A DNA stretch of 64,000 nucleotides from Sorghum bicolor (GCF_000003195.3 NC_012876.2:60816407-60880406); one strand, 5' to 3'. Counted from the stretch's first letter, positions 1 to 12,467 are shown. Notes: generated by a model not told the origin, from the letters alone. A program made the numbers and translations.

Positions 1-1146
1 AAACAATACATAAATCATATATATTAGAACATTAACTTTTTAGGTAGGATTGAAATTTGCAAGTCAGAATCATAAAAAAATTATATTCTCCTAAAACATT
101 GTACAATAATATAATCCATATGCTAGGCAAAAATTATAGAACAATTAATGCAAGGTTTTCACTACTACAAAAAATATTTTCCGTGACCTTTCCAAAACAC
201 AACCTCGGAGGCGGACACTTTTTTTTACCGCCTTGGTTAATGCCTTGGATTTACTGAGACGGTCATCTTAAGACAACCGCCTCTAAAAATAGTTTATTTT
301 CGGAGGCGGACGTCTTATAACAACCGTTTTTGTAAATCTATTAACCATGATGGGCGCATTACAAGGCCCGTCTTGGAAAATAGTGACCCAACAGGCGGTC
401 CATCTCAGCCCGATACCACTCATCGTATATAAATAGAGACCTAGGGTTTCCCTCAAAGCCGACACCGCTCTCATCTGCCCAACACTCGTCGCCCTCCTCT
501 CCCTAGCTCATCGCCTCCACCCCTTCTCCTTTCCCTTAGATCCAGTGGCCTCCTCTCTCTGGAATCGGCGACGCCTCCTCCCCTCCCCTCATCTCCTACT
601 CCTCTCCCTCCTTCCATGCCATGCGAGGCAGCACAAGAGCGTGGCCATGGCCCGGAGCCGCGCGCGGGGTGGCCCTTCAAGGCGGTGCATGGTGGCTCTT
701 CCTAGCCATGCGTGGGGCGTGCGGCCCAGCGCCCCACGACAGCTGCGCAGGGCGGCTCGACCCTCTCGGTGGCATGGAGCAGCAGCAGTAGCAGGTGGCG
801 GGTGGTAGCCGCGGCTTGGCTCGGCGCTCTATCCCTCGCAAGTGGCCTCATGTGTAGGTGGTCCATCCACCTCTAGATCCGACCTTGGGGCTTGTAGATC
901 CGGCCTCGGGGCTTGCGGATCCAACAAATTTGGCCTTGGGGCTCACGAATCTTCCGAGCTCGCCGGCGGTAGCGAGCGATGATGGTGACCCGGTGGACGG
1001 GGTCAGCGGGCCCCTAGATGGGCTCAGCGGACCTGTCCATGGGTTTCTATATTTTTTGTTTTTTATTTGATTAACCGAGGTGGGCACTTTAACCGCCTTG
1101 GAGAAGGTTTCATTTACCGTGGCTTTTTATCCGAGGCGGTTGCAAT

Positions 1147-1799
1147 TAAAGATGTCAATGGGGGCCCGCGACCCGCGACCCGATGGGTATTTACTCTATT
1201 AGGGTACCAATATGGAGTGAAATCATTACCCATGGGTACACAAACGGAGCAAACTCTTCACCCATTGGGTACACGGGTATGGGGACGTTCTAGTAGTCCC
1301 CATACCCATTTACCCATGGGTGAAAAATACCCAGCCCAAAACTAAAGAAGCCTACCAGCCACCAGTCCACCGGCAGCCCATACACTGAAACCCTATGTAG
1401 TGCTAGCAAAGTACTACTCTCTACTACGTGATTTGTATGAACAATGAACTATTATGGTGTTGTGACTAGTGGTTACAGCAGAAATTATTATGTTGCTATT
1501 TGCTAGGTATATAGTGAGGTGGCTATGTGACGATGCTTGTGAATGGCTATGTGACGATGCTTGTGAATTGCTATGTGACGATGCTTGTTAATTGCTACTA
1601 CGTGACTGGTGCTTGTGAATTGCTGATGTTTGGCGGGTATGGGTGACCCGCCGGATCTAATTTACCCACCCGGGTATGGGTCTGGGAAAATTCCCCCACC
1701 CATCACTGTATATGGGGATACCCGTGGTGTCATATTGTTGTCACGGGGATGGGTCTGGGGAGTTCATACCCGATGGAGATTTACCCATTGCCAACACTA
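1147..1799. mobile_element. hAT-like non-autonomous element nested in the CACTA element
   Basis: An 8-bp direct duplication GTTGCAAT lies at 1139-1146 and 1800-1807, the length expected of hAT transposons. The ends are imperfect inverted repeats: TAAAGATGTCAATGGG on the left and, read inward, TAGTGTTGGCAATGGG on the right. The interior is rich in TACCCATGGGT and CCCGGGTATGGGT-type motifs and contains a 27-bp tandem repeat at about 1520-1600. It has no coding capacity. Family assignment rests on TSD length and terminal structure. Confidence 0.7.
1520..1602. repeat. 27-bp tandem repeat, about three copies
   Basis: The unit GCTATGTGACGATGCTTGTG plus a short AT-rich spacer is repeated three times with few changes. 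It lies inside the nested hAT-like element. Confidence 0.85.
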
Positions 1800-1860
1800 G
1801 TTGCAATGCTCGTCTCGGTTAATCACTTTTCCCTACCTTGGTTAGTTTTTTTAAGTAGTG

Positions 1861-3373
1861 TTTCAAGATTTACCTAGTGTTTTCTCTTACGAATGATCAA
1901 TGGTTGTTGGTCCCCATTTATAATTTCTTTTAAGAGTCAAGGGTCCTTTACTTCTTTAGTTTAAACCAAGGCAGGTCCCCTAGAATTATTTATTAAATGC
2001 CTAATGACTATTTAGGGAAATGTTAGCAGGGCGACTATTAGTGGATAAAACGTTTTCCCCATCAAGGTAGAATGTCCAATTAAACAAAATAAAAAAACTA
2101 GGCATTTGAGAAAAAAATCATGAACAATGATAATAGTCCTCGGTTACTATTAAATATTTGAGGAAATGCTATTGATGAAAATATTAGATGTCATGCAATG
2201 ACACGACAGAGTTGATATCTTGACAACTATGCCCATGATGTTATAGTGTTCAAGCATATAGTATATGCTTCAATAGAATGACCACATGTTGTGTCCTTCA
2301 ATTCTACCTTGTGAGAATTAGATGGCAAAAGACATTGGATACTATATATATGTTGAGTATCCTTATTCGATTTCCATTGCAATTGGATTTTTTCTAGTTT
2401 TGTGCTTTTGCTTCTCTAATTGTGAAGAACCAAGTAGGAGCGAGATGGTCCTACTACATTTGTTGTAACACATATATAACAATAGTAGAAACCCTTCACT
2501 AGCTTTTTGCAAAAATCTCCTTTGTGAAGAGTTTGCATGCATTGATCCACATAGCTAAGAAAAAGTTACTCCCCCTAATAGAAGCATGGCTAGCACATTT
2601 GTTGTAATTTTTTTACCCTTCTCTCTTCCTTTTTCTATTGTCTTCCTTTTATCCTTCTCCCATGTTTACATAAAAAACTTTTCCCATCAAAGCTAGAACG
2701 TGTTAGAGCATCCCATGTTTACATAAAAAACTTTCCCCATTTTACCCTTCTCTGATGTTACCAAAGCCATCGCCTTCGCACACATATAACCCTTTTACCA
2801 TAGAGGCGGAGGGGCAGGCAACGCTAGCCAATGAAGCAACCTTGGTGCCTCTCTTTCTCGTTGTGCTTCTCTATCTCTAGTTCTATTCCCGCCTCTAGCT
2901 CCTCGTCATCCTATGGGGGGATATGGTGTGTGATGGGGGAGTTGTGGAATCCAAAGAGATAGAACTGGTACACGTCATTGGTTATGGGAGAGGGGCGCCG
3001 AAACCTCGAGTGTACACACCAAGGGTCCCTGTGTGTCTGCTAGAAGTTTAGGCTGCAACAACTCAAAGGGCCAAAACAATGACGGTGACAGAATGTGGTG
3101 TTTTCTCAAACAAACATCTCTGGAGTATATAGTAGTTGATTTTATGGATTATTTGTGGAGTGAACTTAGGGTTCCATGAGATGTGCACATGAGAGAGGGT
3201 CCGCCACGCTGCCATCTTTTAGGTGGGAGAAAGTGGTGAGTGAGACTGTGAGAGAGAAACTATCTATTAGTGCAGGAGAAAGTTGTGATCGACGAGACCT
3301 TTTTGTGGCCTTTTCTGTCTTTGACGACGACACCATCAGTCATCACTCACCTCATCAGCTGGCTTTTCTTCTA
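1861..3373. other. Gene-free AT-rich stretch
   Basis: No gene is recognised. Two copies of a 26-bp phrase starting CCCATGTTTACATAAAAAAC occur at about 2660 and 2713. A purine-rich segment at 3176-3385 has a short open frame with no recognisable product. Confidence 0.5.
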
Positions 3374-3616
3374 GGCCTTGTTTAGTTCCGAAAACTGAAA
3401 AGTTTTCGGAACTGTAGCATTTTCGTTTTTATTTGACAAATATTATCCAATCATAGAGTAACGAGGCTTAAAAGATTCATCTCGTGATTTACAGATAAAC
3501 TGTACAATTAGTTTTTATTTTTATCTATATTTAATACTTCATATATGTGGCGTAAGATTCGATGTGACGGAGAATCTTGAAAAGATTTTGCTTTTTGGGG
3601 TGAACTAAACAAGGCC
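3374..3616. mobile_element. Tourist/PIF-like MITE with GGCCTTGTTTAG ends
   Basis: The terminal inverted repeats are GGCCTTGTTTAG and CTAAACAAGGCC. The 243-bp body has the same conserved interior (AAAAGATTCGTCTCG-like motif, CTGTAGCA near an end) as other copies here at 4121, 18182, 21026 and 48447. No target duplication is evident for this copy. Confidence 0.85.
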
Positions 3617-4120
3617 AGGAGCAGCCGGCCGGCATCATCAAAGCCCAATCATCACCCTTTTCATTCATTTGTTTAATCATCACATCACACAAGAATGACT
3701 TCATATAACTCGGCAGTTGCTTTTTGATTGTTCTCTTCTAAAAAGCCCGCCACTTTTTTAATGAACTTTGAGAGAAGCGACGACATGGACATGTTCTCTC
3801 TCTGCAGATAGCCAGCTCTGCATGCTGGCAGTGTTTGACCGGTGTTCTGCCACCCGTGCAAGCACGAGAAGACTTCTATGAACTTGTGTGGGTCGTCCAT
3901 ATATATAGCTACAGTAGTCGATCAGCTGCTAAACTGAAACTAGAGAAGATAAGATCTAAATAGGATAGCTATTAACTTTAGCTAATTGTTAGACAATCCA
4001 GCTGACCTATGATAGCTTTAGCCCGTGACCTTGTCCCTTTCTCTCTCGTCCGACATGATGCCACAGCCCTCTCCCTTTCCTCAAATGCTCAGGCACTCCA
4101 TCCACCACCGTTTTTACCGG

Positions 4121-4365
4121 GGCCTTGTTTAGTTTCCACCAAAATCCAAAAAGTTTTCAAGATTTTCTGTCACATCGAATCTTGTGGCACATGCATGAAG
4201 CACTAAATATAGACGAAAACAAAAAGTAATTACACAGTTTACCTGTAAATCACAAGACGAATCTTTTGATCCTATAATTAGTTCATAATTGAACAATATT
4301 TATCACAAACAAACGAAAGTGCTACAGTAGCGAAATCCAAAAGAATTTCGCATCTAAACAAGGCC
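4121..4365. mobile_element. Tourist/PIF-like MITE with GGCCTTGTTTAG ends
   Basis: Same family as the element at 3374, in the opposite internal orientation. Intact terminal inverted repeats are flanked by a 3-bp CGG duplication at 4118-4120 and 4366-4368. Confidence 0.85.
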
Positions 4366-4541
4366 CGGGTATAGCTCTCTACACTATAGTTGATCTTCTC
4401 AACTACCTCTGAAAAAAACGAACGTTATCACGAAAGTCAAAAACTGTAGTACTACCAGTACCAAGGAGGCCGTAGAATGAACAATGAAAGTCGCCCCTTG
4501 CGGCCTGGGCAGCTACAAGTGAAAGTATTTTTTTATGTATA

Positions 4542-4797
4542 CTCCCTCCATCCCAAATTGTAAGTTATTCTAAGAATCTTGGAGAGTCAAAGCATTTTCA
4601 TGTTTGACCAAAATTATAGAGTGAAATACTAAGTTTTGTAACGTAAAGTGAGTATACTATGAAAATATAATTAAGGAAGAATTTAATGATATTTAGTTAG
4701 TATCATAATAATTATTATTTTATTATATAAATTTGGTCAAACTTTGAAAAGTTTGACTCTTCAAGATTTTTGGAATGACTTACAAGGATGGAGGGAG
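4542..4797. mobile_element. Stowaway MITE (Tc1/mariner type)
   Basis: The ends are CTCCCTCCATCCCAAATTGTAAG and its complement ending GGATGGAGGGAG, with TA on both sides at 4540-4541 and 4798-4799. The arms pair over a long distance, and the centre is AT-rich. Confidence 0.9.
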
Positions 4798-4929
4798 TAC
4801 ATGTTAAGCATGCATGTGTTATCCTCATCGTTCAAATATCACCTCAATATATGTGTCTTCCCAATTAGTAGTGCGAATTGGAAGCATTGGGGAGAGAAGT
4901 GTGAAAGATATGTATCTTAGTATCAATTA

Positions 4930-5140
4930 GGCCTTGTTTAGATTTAAATTTTTTTGGATTTTAACAGTGTAGCACTTTCGTTTTTATTTAACAACCAATC
5001 ATAGAGTAATTAAGCTTAAAAGATTCGTCTCGCGATTTACAGTCAAACTGTGCAACTATTTTTTATTTTAATGTTCTATGTGTCGCAAGATTTGATGTGA
5101 CAAGAAATCTTGAAAAGTTTTTGGTTTTTGGTTGAACTAG
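4930..5140. mobile_element. Degenerate GGCCTTGTTTAG MITE
   Basis: The left end GGCCTTGTTTAG and the family interior (AAAAGATTCGTCTCGCGATTTACAG) are clear. The right end has decayed to TTGAACTAGTGTG, so the right boundary is approximate. Confidence 0.75.
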
Positions 5141-5145
5141 TGTGA

Positions 5146-7387
5146 AAAATTGGGGAGATGAGGGCGGGCGAAGCATTAGGAGAGTGAACAGCATGATCTC
5201 AAAGCAGTACGATGAGGATAGAACACGTTGCTGCAATGTATACTGTTTCCGGTACACGACAGGCCTGCATGCATGGCCATGCATCTCCCAAGACTCCACA
5301 GAGCCGCTGCTCTGGCCTGGCTTGGCGTTGGCGAGGTTTCAGCTAGCTGACCTCTCTCTCTCTCTCTCTGTGTGTGAGTTGCCGACATGTCAACCGGCAG
5401 CAGTACGCGAGTGACCCATGCATGGCTGCGTCTCTCACTCTCTCCTGCACCACTCGCTCAGTCTGCGCATGGGAGTACGGGCCCGTGAGGCCGATCCATC
5501 AATCCATCTGCTAGCGTAGCTAGGGCTGGCGCCGCTACAGTGGAGCGCCCGGACTCCGAGGCCGCCGTGGCCGGCGGGGCCGGCGGCCGGACGGACGACA
5601 AGACGTGGGAATGTACCGGTGTGCTCTGCTGTGCGCGCCGCGCTCCGCCCCCGCCCCGGCCGTCGTCCCTCCCAGTCCCAGGCCGGCCCGGCCGGGAAAT
5701 TATTGGAGAGAGGATCGATACGGGAGCATGCAAGCGATAGCAACAGCCACGAGATGAGACGAGAGCGCGCGCATATGCGTCCGCGCGGTAGCCGCCGTCA
5801 ACCAATGCAAACTCTGGCCGCCTGAGATGAGATCGACTGATCGCGCCGGCCCGCCGGCCGGGCCGGTCACGGCCGGCCAGACGACGACGACGACGGCTCA
5901 GGGCATCAGTGCATCATGCATGCAGATGGACACGCTACGGCGGCCGCCAGCCACAGCCAGCCAGCTACAGCTACTACGTCGACATGCATCCATCCGCCTG
6001 TGCTCCATCGGTCCCTGGTTCGTCTGAATCTGAGCCCCCCTGAGTACGTACGTAGTCGGCAGCAGTCCTTACCTGCCAATGCCATTGCCTCGTGAACAAC
6101 ATATAGCTAGAAGCTAGTAGTAGCTAAAGCAACAGTGATGATGGCCGGAGCGCTAGCTAGCTGCGGACACAGCAGGCAAAGCAACAGTAGTATCTGCTGC
6201 CTGCCTTCCTGTGGCTAGCAAGCGGCTGCCCTTTTTAACCGCGCGCGCGCGGCCGGCGACTGCAGAAACGCCAAGCGAGGGAAAGGTCGTAGAGGAAGAG
6301 ACGACGGAGAGAGGGGCCCGACGACCAGACGCCGGCCGGCTAGCTGCCCGCCCGCCCGGCCGGCCGCTTCGTCGTCTGAAAGGTCTCTGAACCTGCTCTG
6401 CGGCCGAGGCGCGGCTAATAATAATGCTAATCTATGCATGATGACATGGTGGTGTAGTGAGCGGCGGGGGCATGCATATGCACATGACTATGTATGAAAA
6501 CCCATCGGATATAAGTGATATTATATTTGTTTTTATATTTTTATCAGATTTGAATACTTACAGTATCAGCCATACCGGATATAATATAATTGGATGTCGA
6601 TATTATAAATATATGATTTGAGTATTCGGATACAGATATGGTATCGTATATTTAATTTTTAAATTTGGATATGAACAAATTTAAACCTCTCTGGACGATT
6701 TCGGTGTCGAATACGGCCGTTCTCGTCCCTACAGATCGATGGAGAAGAGATTTGCTTGTTATCATGTGGATACCAACAAACACATGTCTGACGACGCCGG
6801 CCTCTAGCTGCTGCATGTGTGTTGGCTGGCGGCTTATTATGTCGCCGACGTCGTCGTACATCGTTTTCTGGCCGCCTCTGCGTGCGCTGGACCTGAAAGA
6901 GATGGCTAGAGAAAAGCTGCACGCGTCGCTCATCATTCACGCATGCAAATGCAAACCGCAGAGACGACGACGACGACGACGACCTACCAGCAGCTGCAAC
7001 AACACTACAACAGGCCTGCACTGCTGCAATAATCCGCAAGGAAACACACACGTCTTTACAAGATATTGTGTAAGCCCGAGGTGCTGCTGCTCTTATTAGG
7101 TACACACGCCTCTCATCACCCGCAAATACAGCTCGCTGTCGTCTCACTGTACGTGTCGCCAGTGACGATGAAGCATTTTTCTTTAGACAAGGCTGGATCC
7201 ACTTTTGTCATTAGTGTCAAAGGTAGCAGAAGTACTATACGTACGTATGTCGTCCATGGATACTACAAAGGAGAAGTTAAAAGAAGAAACCGTCTACAGG
7301 CTACCTACCTTGGTTGTCGATTGAAACAACCTGGCAAATTCAGTTGGTTAAAACAAACAACTTGGATGTCCCTTAGTTGGCTATATA
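5146..7387. other. GC-rich gene-free stretch
   Basis: This region has high GC, many GATC, CATGCATG and CGACGACGA motifs, and a CT/GT microsatellite near 5350. Several overlapping open frames exist on both strands, but they come from repeats (for example CGA at 6963-6983). None shows a domain, conserved splice sites or gene-like composition. It could be an untranslated transcript or regulatory region. I see no supportable gene. Confidence 0.4.
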
Positions 7388-7587
7388 CTCCCTCCATCCT
7401 ATGATATAGTACATTCTAGCATTTAAAATTTATTCTTAGATATAATACATTCTAGAAGACAAAAACCAATTTTACATTAAATACTTTTCATTTCAACCAA
7501 TCACCATTAATCAGGTTGATGATATCATCTGATCTTCATTTTGTCTTAAAATTTCTAAAATACACTATATTATAGGCCTAGAGAGGG
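7388..7587. mobile_element. Stowaway MITE, second subfamily
   Basis: The left end CTCCCTCCATCCTATGATATAGTACATTC pairs with a diverged right end containing ACACTATATTATAGG and GAGAGGG. TA flanks both ends at 7386-7387 and 7588-7589. Confidence 0.75.
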
Positions 7588-8381
7588 TATGTGCATGTGC
7601 ATCTAGGGGCGAATGACATACCTGTCAATAGCAGACACGTGTGATCATCTTAGGTACATTTGAGCAACCACAATGTATATGGATTGGTTAGTCCATATGG
7701 ATAGCTTTTGCATCAATGGGCTATAGTTATTGTTGTTGTCACAATATATATGGTTTGGGTAGTTCATGAGAGAGACACGCGAGAGAGAGTGAGTAGAGAG
7801 AAAAGTTATTTGTTTATTCCTTATGAACACCTCATAGGGCTATGGATACCATTAGTTATGGACTGCTCTATAGATCACATCTACAATATTTTAGCTAGCT
7901 GGTAGACAATATTATAATGCCTATTGGACCGCTTTCTGCAACACTGTGGTTGCTCGGGATCCAAATTCTATAGAAATGTTTTGGATTTAGATCAGATTCT
8001 CTTGAGAAATGCTTCTAGATGAAATAAAATCATTTCGTGAGATTGTTTGGCTGGTATTGCTAGATTCTGATGATTCAAAAATATACTTTTTATAAAAAAT
8101 CATATAAACAAAAATATATTTTTAAAAAGCTGAAACTTTTTATGTGTAAAGAACAACTTATATACAACTGATTTTAACTTTTGTTGCACTTAAAAAAGGT
8201 TAACTGAAAGAAAATCAACCGCTAATGCAGAGGAGAGGTAGAAATGGAATTGGGAGAAACCAGTCATACATGGCAAAATTATGTATTCTAATAGCAAAAG
8301 TTGTCAATCTAGCATCTTTAGACAATATTAGAATTGAGTTGAAACAAACTTTGTGGTTTGTGCCCATATTTATAGTGGGTA

Positions 8382-9358
8382 CTCCCTCCGTCCTAGAAAA
8401 CTTAGCGTCCTAGAAAACTTAGTGTTCCAGGATTCAAAAAAATGTTCTAGCTAAAAACTTATATTTTAGGTCTTGGACAATAGATTTGGTCATATTGGTT
8501 TCAGACTACACTTTGCATGCCTCCATGCATTCCTGTTATTGAAGGGCTTATTCATTAGTAATGAACCATAAAAAACATGGGATTGGGAAGGTGTACAATT
8601 TACAAGTGAAATGCAGAATTCCTTACCTCGGTTATAGCTTGTTAAACAGGGCATTCTGAGGCTTTTCGAGTTTAAGGTAGAAACATACAGGGCATATCAT
8701 TTACTCTCGATATAGGAGCTCCTAGAAGGGGGCATTCTCTCAAGGGAAACGAGCTGTAACAGTACTTATCGAAATGCGAGATATTGGCTATTAATTGTGA
8801 TATCGAGCGATAGAGCTCTCCTTTATTGAGGGCATATTCCTTTTCTTGAGAATATATCCATCTCAAATGACATAGAATGGTGATCGAGATCACCCATTAG
8901 CAATCTATATTTATAACGTTTGCGAAAACTAGACATAATAGCTAGATTTCTTGGCGATGGCAAACCTTCTCAAAAGATATTCGATAAATCTACTTGAAGC
9001 CAATAGTACGTCGGGGGACGTTGCTTCGACCAGGATTAATAACTTGGATCACACCTAAGACCGACATAATGGATGCAAGCTAGATCGGATGCTTGGAATA
9101 TTGCTACCTCGCCTTTGGGTAATCCCCATACATCTAGAAAAAGCAGTCGAGGTAGATAAGTTGATACTACAGTGCTTTCTCTAATACTTGCTTTCCAGTA
9201 GGGGACAATGGAAAAACATTCTGAACATAACCTGACATTCATTTCAGAATTAGCATGGTTCACCTTCAATAAAATAGGGGGTATATGAGTAATTTCCATC
9301 AAGCACTATTGTATCCTAAAAATCTTAGAATATCAAGTTTTTTTGGGGATGGAGGGAG
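8382..9358. mobile_element. Long Stowaway/mariner-like element or interrupted MITE
   Basis: The left end is CTCCCTCCGTCCTAGAAAACTTAG. The right end reads inward as CTCCCTCCATCCCCAAAAAAACTTG, and TA flanks both at 8380-8381 and 9359-9360. At 977 bp it is about four times a normal Stowaway. The interior from about 8460 to 9290 has a different character from the ends and short meaningless open frames. It is either a larger mariner derivative or a MITE with foreign DNA inserted. Confidence 0.6.
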
Positions 9359-9778
9359 TAGTTCCTTAATTCAAGATGATGCTTTGGTAATTACCCACCC
9401 TAATTGCGTGGTATGAAGGAATGAATTTATTGTAGGCCCACACAAACTGGTCTAATTAAAGATAAACTGGCACACTTTGGGCGACAAATTTTGATCACTG
9501 AGAAGTGATACTCTTTGAGGGACGAAGTGAATATACATTAACTGGTTTTCTGCTGATATATACATTTCTAACCCATCAGTCCATCACAAGTATTATTCTT
9601 ATAAGATAAACTGATGATACTTGATACCGGTACAACTACCCACAACAACCCACGGTCCTTACAAATGCAACATAAGGACACAATCTGATGATATATAGCT
9701 GCAAACCAACAAATGGAATAGGAAAAAAAAGGAAAGGCCAAATTGAAAGGGAGACAAGATACAAGCGAAGGTTTAATA

Positions 9779-10054
9779 GAGCATCTCCAAAAGATTAGCC
9801 AAAACGACTAGTCAAATTTACTGATTTAGCTACTCTCTAAAATAGATTTGATAAAAAGATATTAGAGTACTCCAACAGACCTATAAAAGATGGCTAGTGA
9901 GGTAGGCTATCCAAAAGTAGAGAGCGAATAACGTGAGATAGAGAATTTTTAAATTCAAAGAGTCATTTACAGAGTCTGTTGAAGACGTTTTTCCTTCAAC
10001 AATAGTAAAATATACCATTAGAAAATGATTTTGGCTAATCTTTTGGAGATGCTC
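9779..10054. mobile_element. MITE with perfect 22-bp GAGCATCTCC inverted repeats
   Basis: The 22-bp end at 9779-9800, starting GAGCATCTCCAAAAG, is repeated perfectly in inverted orientation at 10033-10054. The interior is AT-rich without coding potential. No clear target-site duplication was found, so the superfamily is left open. Confidence 0.85.
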
Positions 10055-11413
10055 GGTAGCAATAGAGGGTCCAACAACACGTACGGTCGCACATGCATGG
10101 ACACAAGCAACAGCAACGTACAGTACGTACTATAGCGCTACAAGCAATATACTCCTATCATTTATCTGGAGCTCTGAATCGTGTGATGATGCTTTTTCGG
10201 GGTGGGTTTCAGAGGCCAATATTGTGCATGCTCGCGTGTGTACGTTCTTCTGCACGACTGCACACATCACGTACGTACTGTACATATTATGCAGTATCTA
10301 TATCTTCACTAGTCTCCCTAGGTGCGAATCCATGCATGCATGCATGCATGCATGATGCAGCATCCATGCATCACCTCAGGATAGTGGAGAGCGAGCGACT
10401 GTGCACGCACAGTACTCTTGTTGCTAGCTGCAAGAGCGAGGTAGAGTAGTTGCAGCAAGTTCCGGGAGCCACGCATGGCACGGCATGGAGTACGTACATA
10501 CTCACCACAAGCCGATCGATCTAACGTCCGGACCGAGATATATATGATATATGTATTCTCCCGTTTAAAATTATAAGCCATTTTGATTTTTTTAATACAT
10601 CCATTTTGCTGTATCTAGATATAATAGTAAGATAACTGTAAAAAAAATTAAAGTAACTTATAATCTAGAACTGATGGAGTATTATGATATTATTATGATG
10701 CATGTGCTCGCATATATACATGTACTACGTGAATGGCGTTGATTGAGTACTTATATATGTACATCCATGCACGATTGTGTAAGTAACATAATCTTTTATC
10801 TAGCAAAAATATAATTAGGTAAAGACTTTATTCGGCCCGCGTTATAATCGACTTGCACGACTACTACTACCCGTGTCCGTCACCTCATCTCTCTCTCTCT
10901 CTAGCCCTAACGTGACCTTCTTTGGTGAGCCCACGTGACAGCTATGTTAGATCCGGCCCCGACCATGGTGGATCTGGCCCTGTCCATGGTGATTCCACGA
11001 CCTTCTCCTTCTCATCCTCCCATGTTAGGGTTCTAGCGAGCCCCTCCCTTCTTCCTAAACTTTGGCAGTCTTAGAAGGAAAGGGTGTTGAGGGAGGAAGG
11101 GCGGCCAAGCAGTGGGGGAGGCTAGCGGGCGATCTACGGGGCCTAGGGGCGATGGACGTGACTGAGAGCCATGTCAGGACAGGAGAGCTTTGGCAAGGGC
11201 GAGCTCCGGTGAGGGGGGTGGGGGAGGGGGGAGGCGGCCGCTGTGGAGCTCCGGCCAAGTCCTAACATATTGTGGCAGGGCAGAGGGCAAGGGCAAGGAG
11301 GAGCGTGGCTGACGACGAGAAAGAAGAAGGGGGAGGAGGGTGGCACACGCGAGGTAGGAGACGACCATGCATGTGGCGGCCTAACACACGCACGACCGTT
11401 TTTTAACCGTGTT
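10055..11413. other. Gene-free stretch with one small Stowaway remnant
   Basis: It contains a run of CATG repeats at about 10330-10352 and a short Stowaway-like element at 10556-10679. A GC-rich segment at 11050-11400 has overlapping open frames with no recognisable product. Confidence 0.45.
10556..10679. mobile_element. Short degenerate Stowaway MITE
   Basis: The left end TTCTCCCGTTTAAAATTATAAG and right end AACTTATAATCTAGAACTGATGGAG are inverted relatives, with TA next to both ends. It is about half normal length. Confidence 0.6.
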
Positions 11414-11702
11414 GGGCCTGTTTAGATTTGAAATTTTTTGGCTCAAAGAGGAAAAATTTTGTGGAATTGGGGCCTGGGAACTAAACGGAGACAAAAAAAT
11501 TTTGGGCTGCAAGGCATGCTACTGTGCACGCACTCCTATAAAAGCCCACCAATGATAACTGTAACTGTATGCAACCCAAGTTGTGTCAGAAAAAAATTTG
11601 ACAAAGTAAACACCTAAAATTTTTCGCGTGCGTCAGAGCTAAAGATCTGACCATAAAATTTTTTAACACTTTAGCCAAAAAATTTCAAATCTAAACAGGG
11701 CC
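11414..11702. mobile_element. MITE with long inverted repeats (GGGCCTGTTTAG ends)
   Basis: The left arm GGGCCTGTTTAGATTTGAAA and the right arm, ending AAATCTAAACAGGGCC, are long nearly perfect inverted repeats continuing through TTTTTTGGC. It is related in its ends to the GGCCTTGTTTAG family but has a different interior. Confidence 0.85.
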
Positions 11703-12214
11703 ATAGTTATTACCATTTACCACTACTTTTAGTTACACGTTGTTTGGATGTCATCTTCTACTGGTCCTTTCTACAGAAAGTTATTACTTCCTATATGTAG
11801 AGAGGAACTAATAGGTTTTAGGTAGAGTAGCACAGTACAGGACGAGGAGGATGGTGTAGCGGGGTGCTGGACGTCCTATAAAGGTGCTGCGTCACTGTCT
11901 TCCCTTGGATGCCGTGAGATTATACTTTCCAGGGATTCTCCACGTAGTACGTGTCATCGTGCTGCTGGCCCCGCTCCACAACCCTAATTCCCTTGGTCAA
12001 AACAAAGGTAGCCGTAGATGTTAAGGTTCTCTTGGAAAGGGGTTTTGAGCAGTTTTCATTTCGTCTTTTTTAGCTCTAGGTACAGCTAGCACTGAAGAGT
12101 TGAAGGTTTATTTTTACTTGCGTAAGTGAAGCCATTGGAACGTGACTTCTCCGGTTTCAATAACTTTCATAGACTTATACAATGAGGTTGTGTTTTGGCT
12201 TCTCCTGCCAAAGA

Positions 12215-12467
12215 CTCCCTCCATCCTAAATTGTAAGTCATTCCAAGAATCTTAAAGAGTCAAAGCATATTCACGTTTGACCAAAATTATAAAGAAAAAT
12301 ACTAAGATTTGTAACGTAAAGTGAGTATACTATGAAAATATAATTAAAAAAAACTAATGATACTTAGTTAGTACCATAATAATTATTATTTTATAATATA
12401 AATTTGGTCAAACTTAGAAAAGTTTAACTCTCCAAGATTCTTGGAATGACTTACAATTTGGGATGTA
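12215..12467. mobile_element. Stowaway MITE interrupted at its right end by an L1
   Basis: It starts CTCCCTCCATCCTAAATTGTAAG and the complementary right arm runs to CTTACAATTTGGGATG. At that point the L1 poly-T begins. The missing last bases of the right end seem to reappear at about 13858 as GAGAGTA. Confidence 0.8.

Larger units (their letters stand above)
160..1860. mobile_element. Non-autonomous CACTA (En/Spm) transposon
   Basis: The left end begins CACTACTACAAAAAA and the right end finishes TTTTTTAAGTAGTG, its inverted counterpart. The element is flanked by a 3-bp TTT duplication at 157-159 and 1861-1863. Both subterminal regions carry repeated GGAGGCGG/CCGCCT motifs (for example near 208, 227, 279, 301, 1091 and 1131), typical of CACTA subterminal repeats. 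No transposase reading frame is visible. The interior holds a GC-rich segment that resembles a gene promoter and leader (about 420-800) and a nested hAT-like element at 1147-1799. Confidence 0.85.

Noticed and set aside
6659..7147. Overlapping 144- and 162-codon open frames
   Set aside because: Both depend on a CGA trinucleotide tract and overlap on opposite strands. No protein family is recognisable.
10320..10360. CATG repeats as a possible microRNA hairpin
   Set aside because: The palindromy comes from a simple repeat, and no known miRNA sequence was recognised here or elsewhere in the window.
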